DNA of 64,000 bases from Cryobacterium roopkundense. GTDB lineage: Bacteria; Actinomycetota; Actinomycetes; Actinomycetales; Microbacteriaceae. Below the pieces are notes generated by a model that worked only from the letters and a program-made list of their open reading frames with translations, did no database searches and had not been told where the DNA came from. Positions 43,442 through 52,562 of this stretch are shown piece after piece. Positions within the stretch are counted from its first letter, which is position 1. Every line of letters begins with the position of its first letter. The stretch covers positions 1,612,001 through 1,676,000 of the forward strand of contig NZ_JACHBQ010000001.1 of NCBI RefSeq assembly GCF_014200405.1, read 5' to 3'. The translations under genes were made by a program, and so were the position numbers.

Positions 43442-44415
43442 TGGTGACGCATTTCAAGTTGTTTGATTAGCTGTGGCACGACGGTGAACACATCACCGAC
43501 GATGCCGAAGTCGGCGATGTCGAAGATGGGGGCATTAGCATCCGTGTTGATCGCAACGATTGTGGACGCGGTCTGCATGCCGGCTCGATGCTGGATGGCG
43601 CCGGAGATACCGAGCGCGACGTACAACTGGGGGGAGATCGTGACACCCGTCTGTCCGACCTGGGAGGCCTGCAGCACGTAGCCGGCATCGACGGCCGCGC
43701 GGGACGCGCCGACCGCGGCGCCGAGGGCGTCCGCGAGCTGCTCGACAAGGACGAATTTTTCCAGGGATTGGAGTCCTCGGCCCCCCGAGACCACGCGGGT
43801 CGCTGCTCGGAGTTCGGGCCGATTCGATGTCACTCGGGTTGCCGTAACCGACTCGATGACGGCACCGGGCACGGCTGACGGCGGCAGCGGCTGGGAGCTG
43901 ACCTCCGCTGCGGTCGAAAACGCCGGCGTGACCGGTTCTATCGCGCCGGGGCGAATCGTCACAATCAGCGGACCATTTTCGGTGACGGAGTCCACTAAGT
44001 ACGAACCGCCTAAGACGGAGGTTGTCGCGACGGGCTGACCTTCTATGTCTCGCACGTCGACTGCATCCGTTACCAGACCAACGCCGAGTCGCACCGATAG
44101 CCGACCAGCGATCTCACGACCGTCGATCGTGTGTTCTATGACGATGGCGATCGGGTCGGTGGTGGAGGCCGCGGTGGCTAACGCAGCGACCAGGGGCGTG
44201 ATCAGTTGGGTCATGGCGTCGTGAGTCGTGAAGTGAAGGATCTGGGTGGCGCCGGCATCGCCGAGCGCTACGGTCGCTGTGTCGCTCAATGGGCCTGGAC
44301 TAACGACGACGGCGACGGGAGTGCCGAGGCGGGCCGCGGCGGTAATGAGCGAGGCGGCAGACGTTTCTACGCGGTGCTCAGCAGTGAGTACAACGAGGGC
44401 GAGAGCGATTGTCAT
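43438..44415 (-). CDS. etfA: Electron transfer flavoprotein alpha subunit
   Basis: A 325-residue EtfA/FixB. The C-terminal FAD domain shows ATRVVSGGRGLQSLEKFVLV, GASRAAVDAGYVLQASQVGQTG and SPQLYVALGISGAIQHRAGM, ending NTDANAPIFDIADFGIVGDV, all standard EtfA motifs. It accepts electrons from acyl-CoA dehydrogenases with EtfB. Lies 9 bases after etfB and overlaps the cytochrome b gene. Confidence 0.95.
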   Translation of the reverse strand: MTIALALVVLTAEHRVETSAASLITAAARLGTPVAVVVSPGPLSDTATVALGDAGATQILHFTTHDAMTQLITPLVAALATAASTTDPIAIVIEHTIDGREIAGRLSVRLGVGLVTDAVDVRDIEGQPVATTSVLGGSYLVDSVTENGPLIVTIRPGAIEPVTPAFSTAAEVSSQPLPPSAVPGAVIESVTATRVTSNRPELRAATRVVSGGRGLQSLEKFVLVEQLADALGAAVGASRAAVDAGYVLQASQVGQTGVTISPQLYVALGISGAIQHRAGMQTASTIVAINTDANAPIFDIADFGIVGDVFTVVPQLIKQLEMRHQ

Positions 44416-44424
44416 GAGAGTCTC

Positions 44425-45189
44425 CTAGATGAGGTGGGACGACGTCAGGAATTCGACGAGTTCGTTTGCCGCTGTGCCGTCATCGACGATTTTTCGACCC
44501 GCAGCGCGAGCGGGGCGCTGCGTTATGGAACGCACGGCCGAATGTGAAGAGGGCTCGACGATGTCGAGATCGCTCAACTTCACCGTGTGTATTGGCTTCT
44601 TCTTGGCGCGCATCAGGCCTTTGAACGACGCGAAGCGCGGCTCCGGGTTGTGCTCCGTGACAGAGATGACTGCAGGAAGCGGCGCCCGCACGACTCGCGT
44701 CGCCTGTTCACCCGCGCGTTCACCGGCGACCGCAGACGTGCTGATTTCGACAGTATTGAGGTAACTGGCGTGTGGAACGCCGAGTTGCTCTGCGACCATC
44801 GCCGCCATCGATCCGCCGCGGCCATCGGTAGATTCGTTTCCGCAGATGATCAAGTCGAATCCCTCACGCTGGAGGGCGGCTGCGAGCACCGCCGAGGTGC
44901 GAAGCATGTCCGAGCCCACCAGTGCGTCGTCGACGACGTGAATGGCCGAGTCGGCACCGAGTGCCAAACCCTTGCGCAGCATTTCAGCAGCGGATGCCGG
45001 GCCCATAGACATCAGCACGACCTCGGCATCGTGAGTATCCTTCTCCGTCAGCGCAACTTCGATCGCGCGCTCTGTGATTTCGTCGATGACAAGGTCGACA
45101 CCCGAGCGTTGGATCCGTCGCGTGGTGTCATCGAGTCGGCGTTCACCGTAGGTATCGGGCACCTGCTTGACGAGCACGATAATCTTCAT
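44425..45189 (-). CDS. etfB: Electron transfer flavoprotein beta subunit
   Basis: A 254-residue EtfB/FixA. I chose ATG 45189 (MKIIVLVKQVPDTYGERRLD), with GGAG 5 bases upstream; the frame is open further but this is the family's N-terminus. AMP/FAD-site motifs LIICGNESTDGRGGSMAAMV and PAVISVTEHNPEPRFASFKG, with the docking-type GLMRAKKKPI, are present. Works with EtfA; the pair should serve the two-subunit acyl-CoA dehydrogenase encoded on the other arm. Confidence 0.95.
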   Translation of the reverse strand: MKIIVLVKQVPDTYGERRLDDTTRRIQRSGVDLVIDEITERAIEVALTEKDTHDAEVVLMSMGPASAAEMLRKGLALGADSAIHVVDDALVGSDMLRTSAVLAAALQREGFDLIICGNESTDGRGGSMAAMVAEQLGVPHASYLNTVEISTSAVAGERAGEQATRVVRAPLPAVISVTEHNPEPRFASFKGLMRAKKKPIHTVKLSDLDIVEPSSHSAVRSITQRPARAAGRKIVDDGTAANELVEFLTSSHLI

Positions 45190-45224
45190 TGATTCTCCTG
45201 TATTGGGGTTCGGATGAGGCGTGC

Positions 45225-46196
45225 TTAGGCGATGCTCGCCAGGAGCTTGGTTGTGATGATGTCTTCCGCCTCGTCCACCATGCGGGCAATGAGTTCGGAG
45301 CACGTCGGTATATCGTCTATGAGAGTTTGGGAGAGACCGGCCCACCAGATGCCGGCCTCGAGGTCACCGGTTTCGTACACCGTTCGCCCTCGTCGCCCTG
45401 CGACTAGTTCTCGAACATCACCGAATTCTCCTCCGGCAGAGAGGATGGCAACTACCTCTTCCGAGACGCTGTTCGCCGACACGCGTGCGGTGTTGCGCAG
45501 CTGTCGGAAGATGAGCTGGGTCTGCAGCTCATCGCGGGCCACCAACTCCTCCTTGACCCGTTGATGGATGGGAGCTTCTGCCGTGGCCATGAAACGTGTG
45601 GCGAGAAGCACACCGTCGGCACCTAGTGCTAACGCCGCAGCGAGGCCCGCGCCGTTTCCGATTCCGCCCGCAGCCAGAAGTGGAATGGTGATGGTGCGCG
45701 CGGCAGCAGCAAGAAGCACAAACAGCGGAACATCAAGTTCACCGGGATGTCCGGCGGCCTCGAAGCCAATCATGGCGATCGCGTCGACACCAGCCGCTTG
45801 GGCCTTTACAGCGTGGCGGATGCTCGTGGCCTTGTGCACGATTTTGATCCCGGCTGCGTGATATGTGTCGACGAACCGATCGGGGTTTGAGCCGGACGTC
45901 TCGACCACCGGAACACCGAGGTCGATGATGACCGCCTGATATTCCTCGTAAGGGGGTGGTGAAATCGACGGAAGCGTCGTGAGATTCACGGCGAACGGCT
46001 TGTCGGTGAGTTCTTGGCATCGCGCAATCTGTCCGGCAAGGGCGTCCGGTGTCGGAAAGGTGAGCGCTGTTATCGTGCCGAGTCCGCCGGCATTGGAAAC
46101 GGCGGCGGCGAGCTCGGCGTTGCCGATCCACTGCATACCGCCCTGCATGATCGGCGCTTTAATGCCAAATTCGGCGGTGAATCGTGTGTTCAGCAC
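45225..46196 (-). CDS. Nitronate monooxygenase-family flavoprotein
   Basis: A 323-residue FMN protein. I chose GTG 46196 (VLNTRFTAEFGIKAPIMQGG), with AGGAG 8 bases upstream; the extension to 46319 runs into the divergent operator. TIM-barrel and FMN motifs: IMQGGMQWIGNAELAAAVSN, IAMIGFEAAGHPGE, LLAAGGIGNGAGLAAALALG. Family members oxidise nitronates, but many in catabolic operons act as flavin reductases or enone/acyl-CoA oxidoreductases, so the name is provisional. First gene of the leftward arm. Confidence 0.88.
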   Translation of the reverse strand: MLNTRFTAEFGIKAPIMQGGMQWIGNAELAAAVSNAGGLGTITALTFPTPDALAGQIARCQELTDKPFAVNLTTLPSISPPPYEEYQAVIIDLGVPVVETSGSNPDRFVDTYHAAGIKIVHKATSIRHAVKAQAAGVDAIAMIGFEAAGHPGELDVPLFVLLAAAARTITIPLLAAGGIGNGAGLAAALALGADGVLLATRFMATAEAPIHQRVKEELVARDELQTQLIFRQLRNTARVSANSVSEEVVAILSAGGEFGDVRELVAGRRGRTVYETGDLEAGIWWAGLSQTLIDDIPTCSELIARMVDEAEDIITTKLLASIA

Positions 46197-46291
46197 AGGC
46201 AGGTCTCCTTTGACCGGGTGGAATAAAACGTGAGAGGCGAGAGCTTGCAGTGGCTTGCTCAACTTGCAGATCAGACTATTTGTGTCTTCAG

Positions 46292-46321
46292 TATTGACTA
46301 ACGAACGGTTGTCAGTCAATA
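46292..46321. promoter_or_regulatory. Palindromic operator with back-to-back promoters
   Basis: A 30-bp imperfect palindrome with perfect 8-bp outer arms, TATTGACT ... AGTCAATA. Its symmetry creates a promoter on each strand: TTGACT (-35), 17-base spacer, CAATAC (-10). The rightward -10 is about 8 bases from the GTG at 46331, so the cyclase transcript may be leaderless. A TetR-type regulator binding here would shut off both arms at once. Confidence 0.75.
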
Positions 46322-46330
46322 CTGTGGCCT

Positions 46331-47269
46331 GTGAACATAAACAGAGTCGTTCCTCAATATGACGAGTTGCCGGTCATCCCAAAGTTGGATTTGCCGCATT
46401 CGTGGGCGTTTTTCGGACCCGGTGATCAGTTCGGCACCCTGAACTTTCTCACTCCCGAAATCGTGGCGAGCGCCGCGCACGCGGTCGTCTCGGGCGAAGT
46501 GGTGTCGTTGAGCCTGCCGGTAGACCAGCCGAACCCGCCTCTCTTCGGCCGGGAGCCCATGAACCACATTCAGTTCGACGCCGATCGCAACACACGGGAC
46601 GACCGCGTTGACAACTATTTCCCACAAGGATCCAGTCAGTGGGACGGCTTTTATCACGTGCGTGCTCGCGAGTTTGGATACTTCGGGGGAGTTGAGGCAC
46701 GGGAAAATCCAGCCCAAACATGGCTCGGTATAGACACTTGGGCGGAACGTGGCATCGTGGGCCGCGGTGTTCTGCTCGACGTTGAGGCATATCTGATTGC
46801 CGCTGGTTCACCGGAGATTCCGGTTGACGAGCAGTTCACAATCGACGCGTTTCTGCTCCAAGAGGTCGCTTCTGCGCAAGGCGTTCGGATCGTGCAGGGT
46901 GACATCTTGGTCATCCGAACAGGGTGGCCGGCCAAATACACTCGACGGGAACCGGGTGCGGCTCCGGTAACGCAGATTCCTGGGCTCTCTGCAGGAGCCG
47001 CGACAGCGCGCCTCTTATGGAATTGGCACGTTGCGGCGGTGGTGACAGATCTACCCGCTGTCGAGCCTGTTCCCGGAGATCCTGCAATTGGATCACTCCA
47101 TCGCAGACTTCTTCCCCTGCTCGGAATCCCGATCGCGGAGTTGTTCGATCTCGAAGCACTCTCCGTGGCGTGCGCCCGCGCGCAGCGATTCACTTTTCTC
47201 TTCACGGCAGCACCACTCAACCTCCACGGTGCTGCCGGCTCTCCTGGGAACGCACTCGCGATTCTCTAA
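46331..47269 (+). CDS. Cyclase-family metal hydrolase
   Basis: A 312-residue protein of the cyclase/kynurenine-formamidase-like family, from GTG 46331. Key parts: FGTLNFLTPE, VSLSLPVDQPNPPLFGREPM, the metal-site variant SQWDGFYHVRAREFGYFGG (replacing the HxGTHxD motif of formamidases, as in one branch of the family), RGVLLDVEAYL and GDILVIRTGWPAKY. It probably hydrolyses or isomerises an intermediate, such as a lactone, amide or ring. First gene of the rightward arm; probably leaderless. Confidence 0.85.
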   Translation: MNINRVVPQYDELPVIPKLDLPHSWAFFGPGDQFGTLNFLTPEIVASAAHAVVSGEVVSLSLPVDQPNPPLFGREPMNHIQFDADRNTRDDRVDNYFPQGSSQWDGFYHVRAREFGYFGGVEARENPAQTWLGIDTWAERGIVGRGVLLDVEAYLIAAGSPEIPVDEQFTIDAFLLQEVASAQGVRIVQGDILVIRTGWPAKYTRREPGAAPVTQIPGLSAGAATARLLWNWHVAAVVTDLPAVEPVPGDPAIGSLHRRLLPLLGIPIAELFDLEALSVACARAQRFTFLFTAAPLNLHGAAGSPGNALAIL

Positions 47270-47302
47270 CCGATTCACCATCACCATACGAAGGAAAATT
47301 CA

Positions 47303-48529
47303 ATGAAGAATTTTGCACAACGAACTGCTGCCATGGCACTGGTCATCGGAACAGTTGGCGTCCTGGCTGCGTGTTCTCAGACCCCAGCAGCGAGTGACAG
47401 TAGTGAGCCGATATCGATCGGCGTCGTCGGCCCGCAAACCGGCCCGCTCGCGGAGATCGGGGAGAACCAGGTCGCCGGCGCCGAAGTGGCCATCGAACAG
47501 ATCAACGCAGCCGGCGGGATTCTGGGCCGGCAAGTGAAGCTGTCCAACGCGGACGAGCAGACAACCCCTGAGACGTCGACAGCAGCCGTGCGCAACCTCG
47601 CCAACGGCGGCGTCAATCTCATCGTCGGAATGCTCTCCAGCGCAGGGTGTCTCGCACTGGCACCGCAACTCGCCAGCATGGATGTCGCACTCGTCGGTAC
47701 GGGCTGCACGAACGATGGGCTCACCGGCCAAAACGGAGAAGCAGCGCCATATCCAAACTTTTTCCGCACGTCGAACAATGACTCAGCACTGATCGGACCG
47801 CTCGCGCAAACCATTGCCGAGAAATTTCCTGAAGCGACTGACTACTCGGCTTTTGGGTACGACTACATCACCGGCACTACTCAGTGGGCCTTGTTTCAGG
47901 ATGAGATTCAAGACGACGGCGTGGACCTAGACGTCCAGAGCGAGACGTTCGTTCCCATCGGCGAGCAGAACTTCGGGCTGCAGGTGCAGCAGTTGGTCAA
48001 CGGCGCAACTGACCCGGAGAAGAGCGCCCTGTACCTCGGGACATTCAGCTCAGGCACGGGCAGCTTCCTGCAGCAAGCCGCGTCCTACGATCTATCATCA
48101 AAGCTTGCCGTGATTGTGAACCCCGGCGGCTATTACCCCATTGCGCGCACCCTTAACGGCCTCGCACCAAATGTGTGGAACTCCTACGACTACAACTACG
48201 CAGCGTTCGACAATGACGAGAACACGCAGTTCGTCGAGGATTTCAAGGCAAAGACCGGCAACATGCCCGTGGACTGGAGCTACGACGCGTACGTGGGCGT
48301 TCTGGCCATGAAAGCGGCGATCGAGAAGGCTGGAACAACCGACACCGCTGCGGTGCTTGAGGCCCTCGCCGGGCTAACGTTCAACACCCCCGGGGGAGAG
48401 CTGACTATGGACGCAACGACCCACCAGGCTAACCCGCCCGTTGTCATCACCAACACGGTCGGCGACACCTCAGCGGAGGAAGGCGTCAAGGTGCTGGAAA
48501 CGGTTGTCGTCCCTCGAGATGAGGACTGA
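47303..48529 (+). CDS. livK: Branched-chain amino acid/carboxylate ABC substrate-binding lipoprotein
   Basis: A 408-residue type I periplasmic-binding lipoprotein: signal peptide with lipobox LAAC (Cys24), then ISIGVVGPQTGPLAEIGENQ, GGILGRQVKL, VNLIVGMLSSAGCLALAPQL and DWSYDAYVGVLAMKAAIEKA, the LivK/HAAT family pattern. Members bind amino acids, aromatic acids or other carboxylates. The strong site AAGGAAAA precedes the ATG. It feeds the permease and ATPase genes that follow and is likely the import step for the pathway's substrate. Confidence 0.94.
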   Translation: MKNFAQRTAAMALVIGTVGVLAACSQTPAASDSSEPISIGVVGPQTGPLAEIGENQVAGAEVAIEQINAAGGILGRQVKLSNADEQTTPETSTAAVRNLANGGVNLIVGMLSSAGCLALAPQLASMDVALVGTGCTNDGLTGQNGEAAPYPNFFRTSNNDSALIGPLAQTIAEKFPEATDYSAFGYDYITGTTQWALFQDEIQDDGVDLDVQSETFVPIGEQNFGLQVQQLVNGATDPEKSALYLGTFSSGTGSFLQQAASYDLSSKLAVIVNPGGYYPIARTLNGLAPNVWNSYDYNYAAFDNDENTQFVEDFKAKTGNMPVDWSYDAYVGVLAMKAAIEKAGTTDTAAVLEALAGLTFNTPGGELTMDATTHQANPPVVITNTVGDTSAEEGVKVLETVVVPRDED

Positions 48530-48531
48530 CG

Positions 48532-49413
48532 TTGACTCTCTTATCAACGTTGATCAGCGGCGTTGCCTATGGAGTCCCGCTCTTCCTCGTCGCCAGCGGC
48601 CTGACCCTCATCTATGGAGTGATCGGAGTCCTCAACTTCGCCCACGGTTCGTTCTTCGTTGTCGGTGCGTTGCTCGCAACCACGATTATCGGGTCCACGG
48701 TTCCGACCGTGCCCACCTTCATCATTGCCGTGCTTGCGGGAGCGGCCGTTGTGGCTGCACTGGGAATGCTGACGGAAACCACGGTGGTGCGCCATCTGTA
48801 TCGGCGAGATCACATCACCATGCTGCTGGCCACCTTCGCAATCCTTTTGATTGTGGAGGGGGCGGCAGAGGGGATCTGGGGCAATTCGTCTCGAGCGATC
48901 AACAAGCCTGAAATTCTGTCCGGGAGCACCCAAATTCTCGGCACGACGGTCCCGCTCTACGACATCTTGCTGGTCATAGTCGGAGCGGTAGTTGCGATTG
49001 GGCTCTTCCTGCTCATCAACAAGAGCACCTTCGGTCGTTCTGTTCGGGCGATCGCTCAGGACCAGGTGATGGGCGAGGCTGTGGGACTCAACACCAAACG
49101 CGTCATGCTTCTCGTGTTCGGGCTAGGTTCGGCCTTGGCCGGTCTCGCCGGCGCGTTGATCGCTCCGAATGTCTCCGTTTCACCCAGCTTGGGGCATGCA
49201 TTTATCCTGCAAAGTTTTGCCATTGTTATCATCGGCGGTCTCGGATCGGTAACCGGTTCCCTCGTGGCTGCACTTCTTGTGGGGGTCTCGGAGGCTTTCG
49301 CAGTCGCTTACGCGACGTACCTCACCGGATTCACCTTCTACATCCTCGTGGCCATCATCTTGCTGGTGCGACCCCGCGGACTACTCGGTAGCGCCAAACT
49401 AGGGAGGGCCTGA
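48532..49413 (+). CDS. livH: LivH-type ABC permease
   Basis: A 293-residue permease with about eight helices. LivH motifs: GLTLIYGVIGVLNFAHGSFF near the N-terminus, STFGRSVRAIAQDQVMGEAV (the EAA-like coupling loop), FAIVIIGGLGSVTGSLVAAL. The start is TTG at 48532, two bases after livK's stop, with GAGGAC just upstream. The stop shares one base with the livM start. Confidence 0.94.
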   Translation: MTLLSTLISGVAYGVPLFLVASGLTLIYGVIGVLNFAHGSFFVVGALLATTIIGSTVPTVPTFIIAVLAGAAVVAALGMLTETTVVRHLYRRDHITMLLATFAILLIVEGAAEGIWGNSSRAINKPEILSGSTQILGTTVPLYDILLVIVGAVVAIGLFLLINKSTFGRSVRAIAQDQVMGEAVGLNTKRVMLLVFGLGSALAGLAGALIAPNVSVSPSLGHAFILQSFAIVIIGGLGSVTGSLVAALLVGVSEAFAVAYATYLTGFTFYILVAIILLVRPRGLLGSAKLGRA

Positions 49414-50435
49414 TGAGTGTACCCGTGCGCAACCCTGCGCCTCCCAAGAGCACTGCTCCGCCGCTGGAAACGGGGTCCTCCCGTTCCCGGTTCGACCTTC
49501 GACCGATCTACGAGCCCCTCATCTTCTTGTCGGCAACGACCGTGGCATATTTCGTGATGCCACCAAACATGCAATACGTGCTGGGCATCGCTGTGATTTA
49601 CGCATTGCTCGCAACAAGCCTGGGCGTGCTGTTTGGCTGGACCGGCATCTACACCTTCGGTCACGCGGCTTTCTTCGGGATTGGAGCCTATGCCACGGCG
49701 CTCTTGAAAGAACAGGCCTGGGGACCACTTGCCTTCCTCGGCATCTCCGCGGTGGTCGCAGTGATCGCAGCGATGCTGATCGGCCTGATCGGGCAGCGCC
49801 TCGCCAAAGTCGAATTCGCAATGCTTACAATGATCGTCGGCCAAATCGCCTACCTGCTCACGTTCCGGGTACCAGCCCTACAAGGCGACAATGGAATCTA
49901 CGGCATCCCACGAGGCGACGTTTTCGGCATCGACATCACACCTCCCGCCTCGTTCTGGTGGTACTCGATCATCGTCGTCGCAATCGTCATGGGCGTACTT
50001 CGCCGCATCCACCTGTCAGCATTCGGTGAAAGCCTCAACGCCATCCGTGACGACGCGGTCAAGGCCGCAGCCATCGGAATTCCCGTGAAATCACTTCGGC
50101 TCGCGGCCTTTGGGCTCGCAGGCGGAGTGGCAGGACTAGCCGGTGGGCTGTTTGCACAGCAGGGATCCATCGTTACCCCCAGCACCCTGTCATTTGCCTT
50201 CAGCGGCCAGATCATCATCATGGCTCTGCTCGGCGGAATGATGGGTTTCTGGGGACCAGCGCTCGGTGCCATTCTCTTTCAATTCATTAACGCGCTGGTG
50301 TTTGGCAACTCTCCCCACGGAACCCTGGTGCTCGGCATCATCCTGCTCGCTGTTGTGATGCTGTTTCCCAGCGGCGTCCTTGGGGCCCTCGCGCGACTGC
50401 GCGATCTCCTAATGAGAACACGGAGTAAACGATGA
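49413..50435 (+). CDS. livM: LivM-type ABC permease
   Basis: A 340-residue permease with a Pro-rich N-terminal 25 residues and about nine helices. LivM signatures: SLGVLFGWTGIYTFGHAAFF, ALNAIRDDAVKAAAIGI-like loop (ESLNAIRDDAVKAAAIGIPV), IIIMALLGGMMGFWGPALGA. Overlaps livH and livG by short TGATG/ATGA junctions. Confidence 0.94.
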   Translation: MSVPVRNPAPPKSTAPPLETGSSRSRFDLRPIYEPLIFLSATTVAYFVMPPNMQYVLGIAVIYALLATSLGVLFGWTGIYTFGHAAFFGIGAYATALLKEQAWGPLAFLGISAVVAVIAAMLIGLIGQRLAKVEFAMLTMIVGQIAYLLTFRVPALQGDNGIYGIPRGDVFGIDITPPASFWWYSIIVVAIVMGVLRRIHLSAFGESLNAIRDDAVKAAAIGIPVKSLRLAAFGLAGGVAGLAGGLFAQQGSIVTPSTLSFAFSGQIIIMALLGGMMGFWGPALGAILFQFINALVFGNSPHGTLVLGIILLAVVMLFPSGVLGALARLRDLLMRTRSKR

Positions 50436-51190
50436 ACGTTCTCGAGCTGCGTAACGTCTATAAGAACTACGGCGGCCCCCCGGTCGTACAAGACGTATCA
50501 CTGTCCATCGCCGTCGGTCAGACCGTCGCGATCATCGGACCCAACGGTGCCGGAAAGACCACGCTTTTCGGTGTGATGGCCGGAGAACACCGCGCAACCA
50601 AGGGGGCACTCTCCCTCTTCGGCAAGGACGCCACGCGAGCGGGAGCCCAAAAACTATCGCACCTCGGCGTCGCCCGCACCTTCCAAATCGCCCGATACTT
50701 TCTCGCCAAGACCGTAGAACAAAACCTGGTGATTGCCCGAGATGCTCATCAATCCAAATATCGGAATCCGCTATCACGCACACCTCGCTCAGACGCGGAC
50801 ATTCACGCGGCATTGGACGCGGTCGGCCTGTACAACCTGCGCAACCAGCCGTCAAGCACGCTCTCCCACGGTGATCGCAAGAGCCTTGAAATTGCCATGG
50901 CCCTGACACAAAATCCCGCCGTTCTCCTGCTCGACGAACCGACAGCCGGCATGGGGGCCGAAGATATCCCCCGCACCATTCGCCTGCTCAGAGGGCTCCG
51001 CGAGTCTCGCCCAGATCTGACGGTCATCATCACAGCCCACGACATGGAGGTGGTCTTCGCGCTGGCCGATCGCGTCGTGCTCATGGCCAACGGGCGCGTT
51101 GCTCTTGAAGGTAACCCATCGGCAGTTCGCGACGATCCGCTGACTCGTGAAATCTACTTAGGTAATTCCTACGAAGGGGGCCAATCATGA
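50432..51190 (+). CDS. livG: LivG-type ABC ATPase
   Basis: A 252-residue ATPase. Walker A GPNGAGKTTLFG, Q-loop region RTFQIARYFLAKTVEQNL, signature LSHGDRKSLEIAMALTQNP (LSHGD variant typical of LivG), Walker B LLLDEPTAGMG and switch His in ITAHDMEVVF. Energises import together with LivF. Coupled to both neighbours by four-base overlaps. Confidence 0.94.
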   Translation: MNVLELRNVYKNYGGPPVVQDVSLSIAVGQTVAIIGPNGAGKTTLFGVMAGEHRATKGALSLFGKDATRAGAQKLSHLGVARTFQIARYFLAKTVEQNLVIARDAHQSKYRNPLSRTPRSDADIHAALDAVGLYNLRNQPSSTLSHGDRKSLEIAMALTQNPAVLLLDEPTAGMGAEDIPRTIRLLRGLRESRPDLTVIITAHDMEVVFALADRVVLMANGRVALEGNPSAVRDDPLTREIYLGNSYEGGQS

Positions 51191-51903
51191 CCGAGCTGGT
51201 CGTGACCTCACTGTCAGCGTCGTACGGACTCGCCGTGGCGTTAACAGACGTATCGATCACCCTTGGACAGGGTGAAACCGTCGGACTTCTCGGCAGAAAT
51301 GGAGCTGGCAAGACAACGCTACTGAAAGCGATCATCAACAGCGCGGAGTTGAGTTCGACCGGCGAGGTGATGGCCGGCAGCACATCCATCCGCAAATCGC
51401 CAACCTATCAAGTTGCGCGTAAGGGTGTCGCGTGGGTCCCGGACAATCGCCGAATCTTCACAGCGCTCAGTGTGGCTGAAAACCTTGACCTGGCCCGGTC
51501 CAGACGGGCATCGAAAGACCAACTCGACCGTGTCCTGGCGAGTATCCCACTCGTCGAGACCCTGCTCAAGCGCCGAGGGTTTGAACTCAGCGGCGGTGAA
51601 CAGCAGGCCGTCACCATCGCTCGAGCGCTAATGGGCGCCCCCGATTTTCTCCTGCTCGATGAACCCACCGAAGGGCTTGCCCCGCTCATCGTCGAACAGC
51701 TTCAAGCGTCGATCGCCCGGTTGCCTGAACTATTCAATCTGGGAATTCTCATCACTGAGCAGAACTTTCGCTTCGTGACCGAACTCGCCGACCGCGTCTA
51801 CATACTGGAAACTGGCCAGGCAGTCTGGAACGGAACGTCGGATGAACTCATCGGCCGACCCGACCTCATCGACAGACACCTCTCGGTTGGAGAAAAGTTA
51901 TGA
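51187..51903 (+). CDS. livF: LivF-type ABC ATPase
   Basis: A 238-residue ATPase. Walker A GRNGAGKTTLLKAI, signature LSGGEQQAVTIARALMG, Walker B FLLLDEPTEGLAP and ITEQNFRF in place of the His loop, all typical of LivF. Overlaps the TetR gene start by four bases (ATGA). Confidence 0.94.
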   Translation: MTELVVTSLSASYGLAVALTDVSITLGQGETVGLLGRNGAGKTTLLKAIINSAELSSTGEVMAGSTSIRKSPTYQVARKGVAWVPDNRRIFTALSVAENLDLARSRRASKDQLDRVLASIPLVETLLKRRGFELSGGEQQAVTIARALMGAPDFLLLDEPTEGLAPLIVEQLQASIARLPELFNLGILITEQNFRFVTELADRVYILETGQAVWNGTSDELIGRPDLIDRHLSVGEKL

Positions 51904-52562
51904 GTACCCACATGAACGACACCGAAATCCGCATCTTCGAATCGGCCCGCGTCCTCTTCAACGAGTGGGGCTACACGTCGATGACCCTGCGACAGATTGC
52001 AAAAGACGTCGGAATCGAGGTGCAAAGCATCTACAACTACACATCATCGAAGCAGGCACTCGTTGAAAAGCTGGTGCGAACAGGAACTGCCGAGCTTCAC
52101 AGTTCAGTAGTTGACGCGATCGCCTCGGCCGAACCCGCACCAACAGCACGGCTGCGAGCGGCAATGCAAGCACACGTTCTCCACTACCTAAGTTCGGCGA
52201 GCGTCGTTGTCTTCTTTCGAGACAGCCTCGTGCACTTCGACAGCGATACTCGCAGTTCCCTGCTGCTGCTGCTCAAAGAATACGAACAATTGTTCAAGGA
52301 CATTCTTCGAGAAGGGATCGCCACCGGAGCGTTTCGTGAACTAGACGTCACCCCAACCACGTACGCGATCCTCGGCATGGGCGACTCCGTCACCAACTGG
52401 TGGCGCGCAGGCGGACGACTTGGCGCCCCCGAGCTGAGTGAGCTCTATGGCGAGCTCGCCGTGCAGATGGTCTCGTGCACCCCCGCCGATGCCGGACTAA
52501 GGGTGCCGCCGACGCCGACCCCAGCTTTGTATCCAGAATCTAAGGAGAACGACAGCGCATGA
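51900..52562 (+). CDS. TetR-family regulator inside the operon
   Basis: A 220-residue TetR. N-terminal helix-turn-helix: RIFESARVLFNEWGYTSMTL, then RQIAKDVGIEVQSIYNYTSS, KQALVEKLV. The C-terminal helical ligand domain differs between family members. It is embedded between livF and the dehydrogenase, coupled to both, which suggests feedback on its own operon through the 46292-46321 palindrome; the ligand may be an acyl-CoA intermediate. It competes with the second TetR (60597) as the operator's owner. Confidence 0.92.
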   Translation: MSTHMNDTEIRIFESARVLFNEWGYTSMTLRQIAKDVGIEVQSIYNYTSSKQALVEKLVRTGTAELHSSVVDAIASAEPAPTARLRAAMQAHVLHYLSSASVVVFFRDSLVHFDSDTRSSLLLLLKEYEQLFKDILREGIATGAFRELDVTPTTYAILGMGDSVTNWWRAGGRLGAPELSELYGELAVQMVSCTPADAGLRVPPTPTPALYPESKENDSA

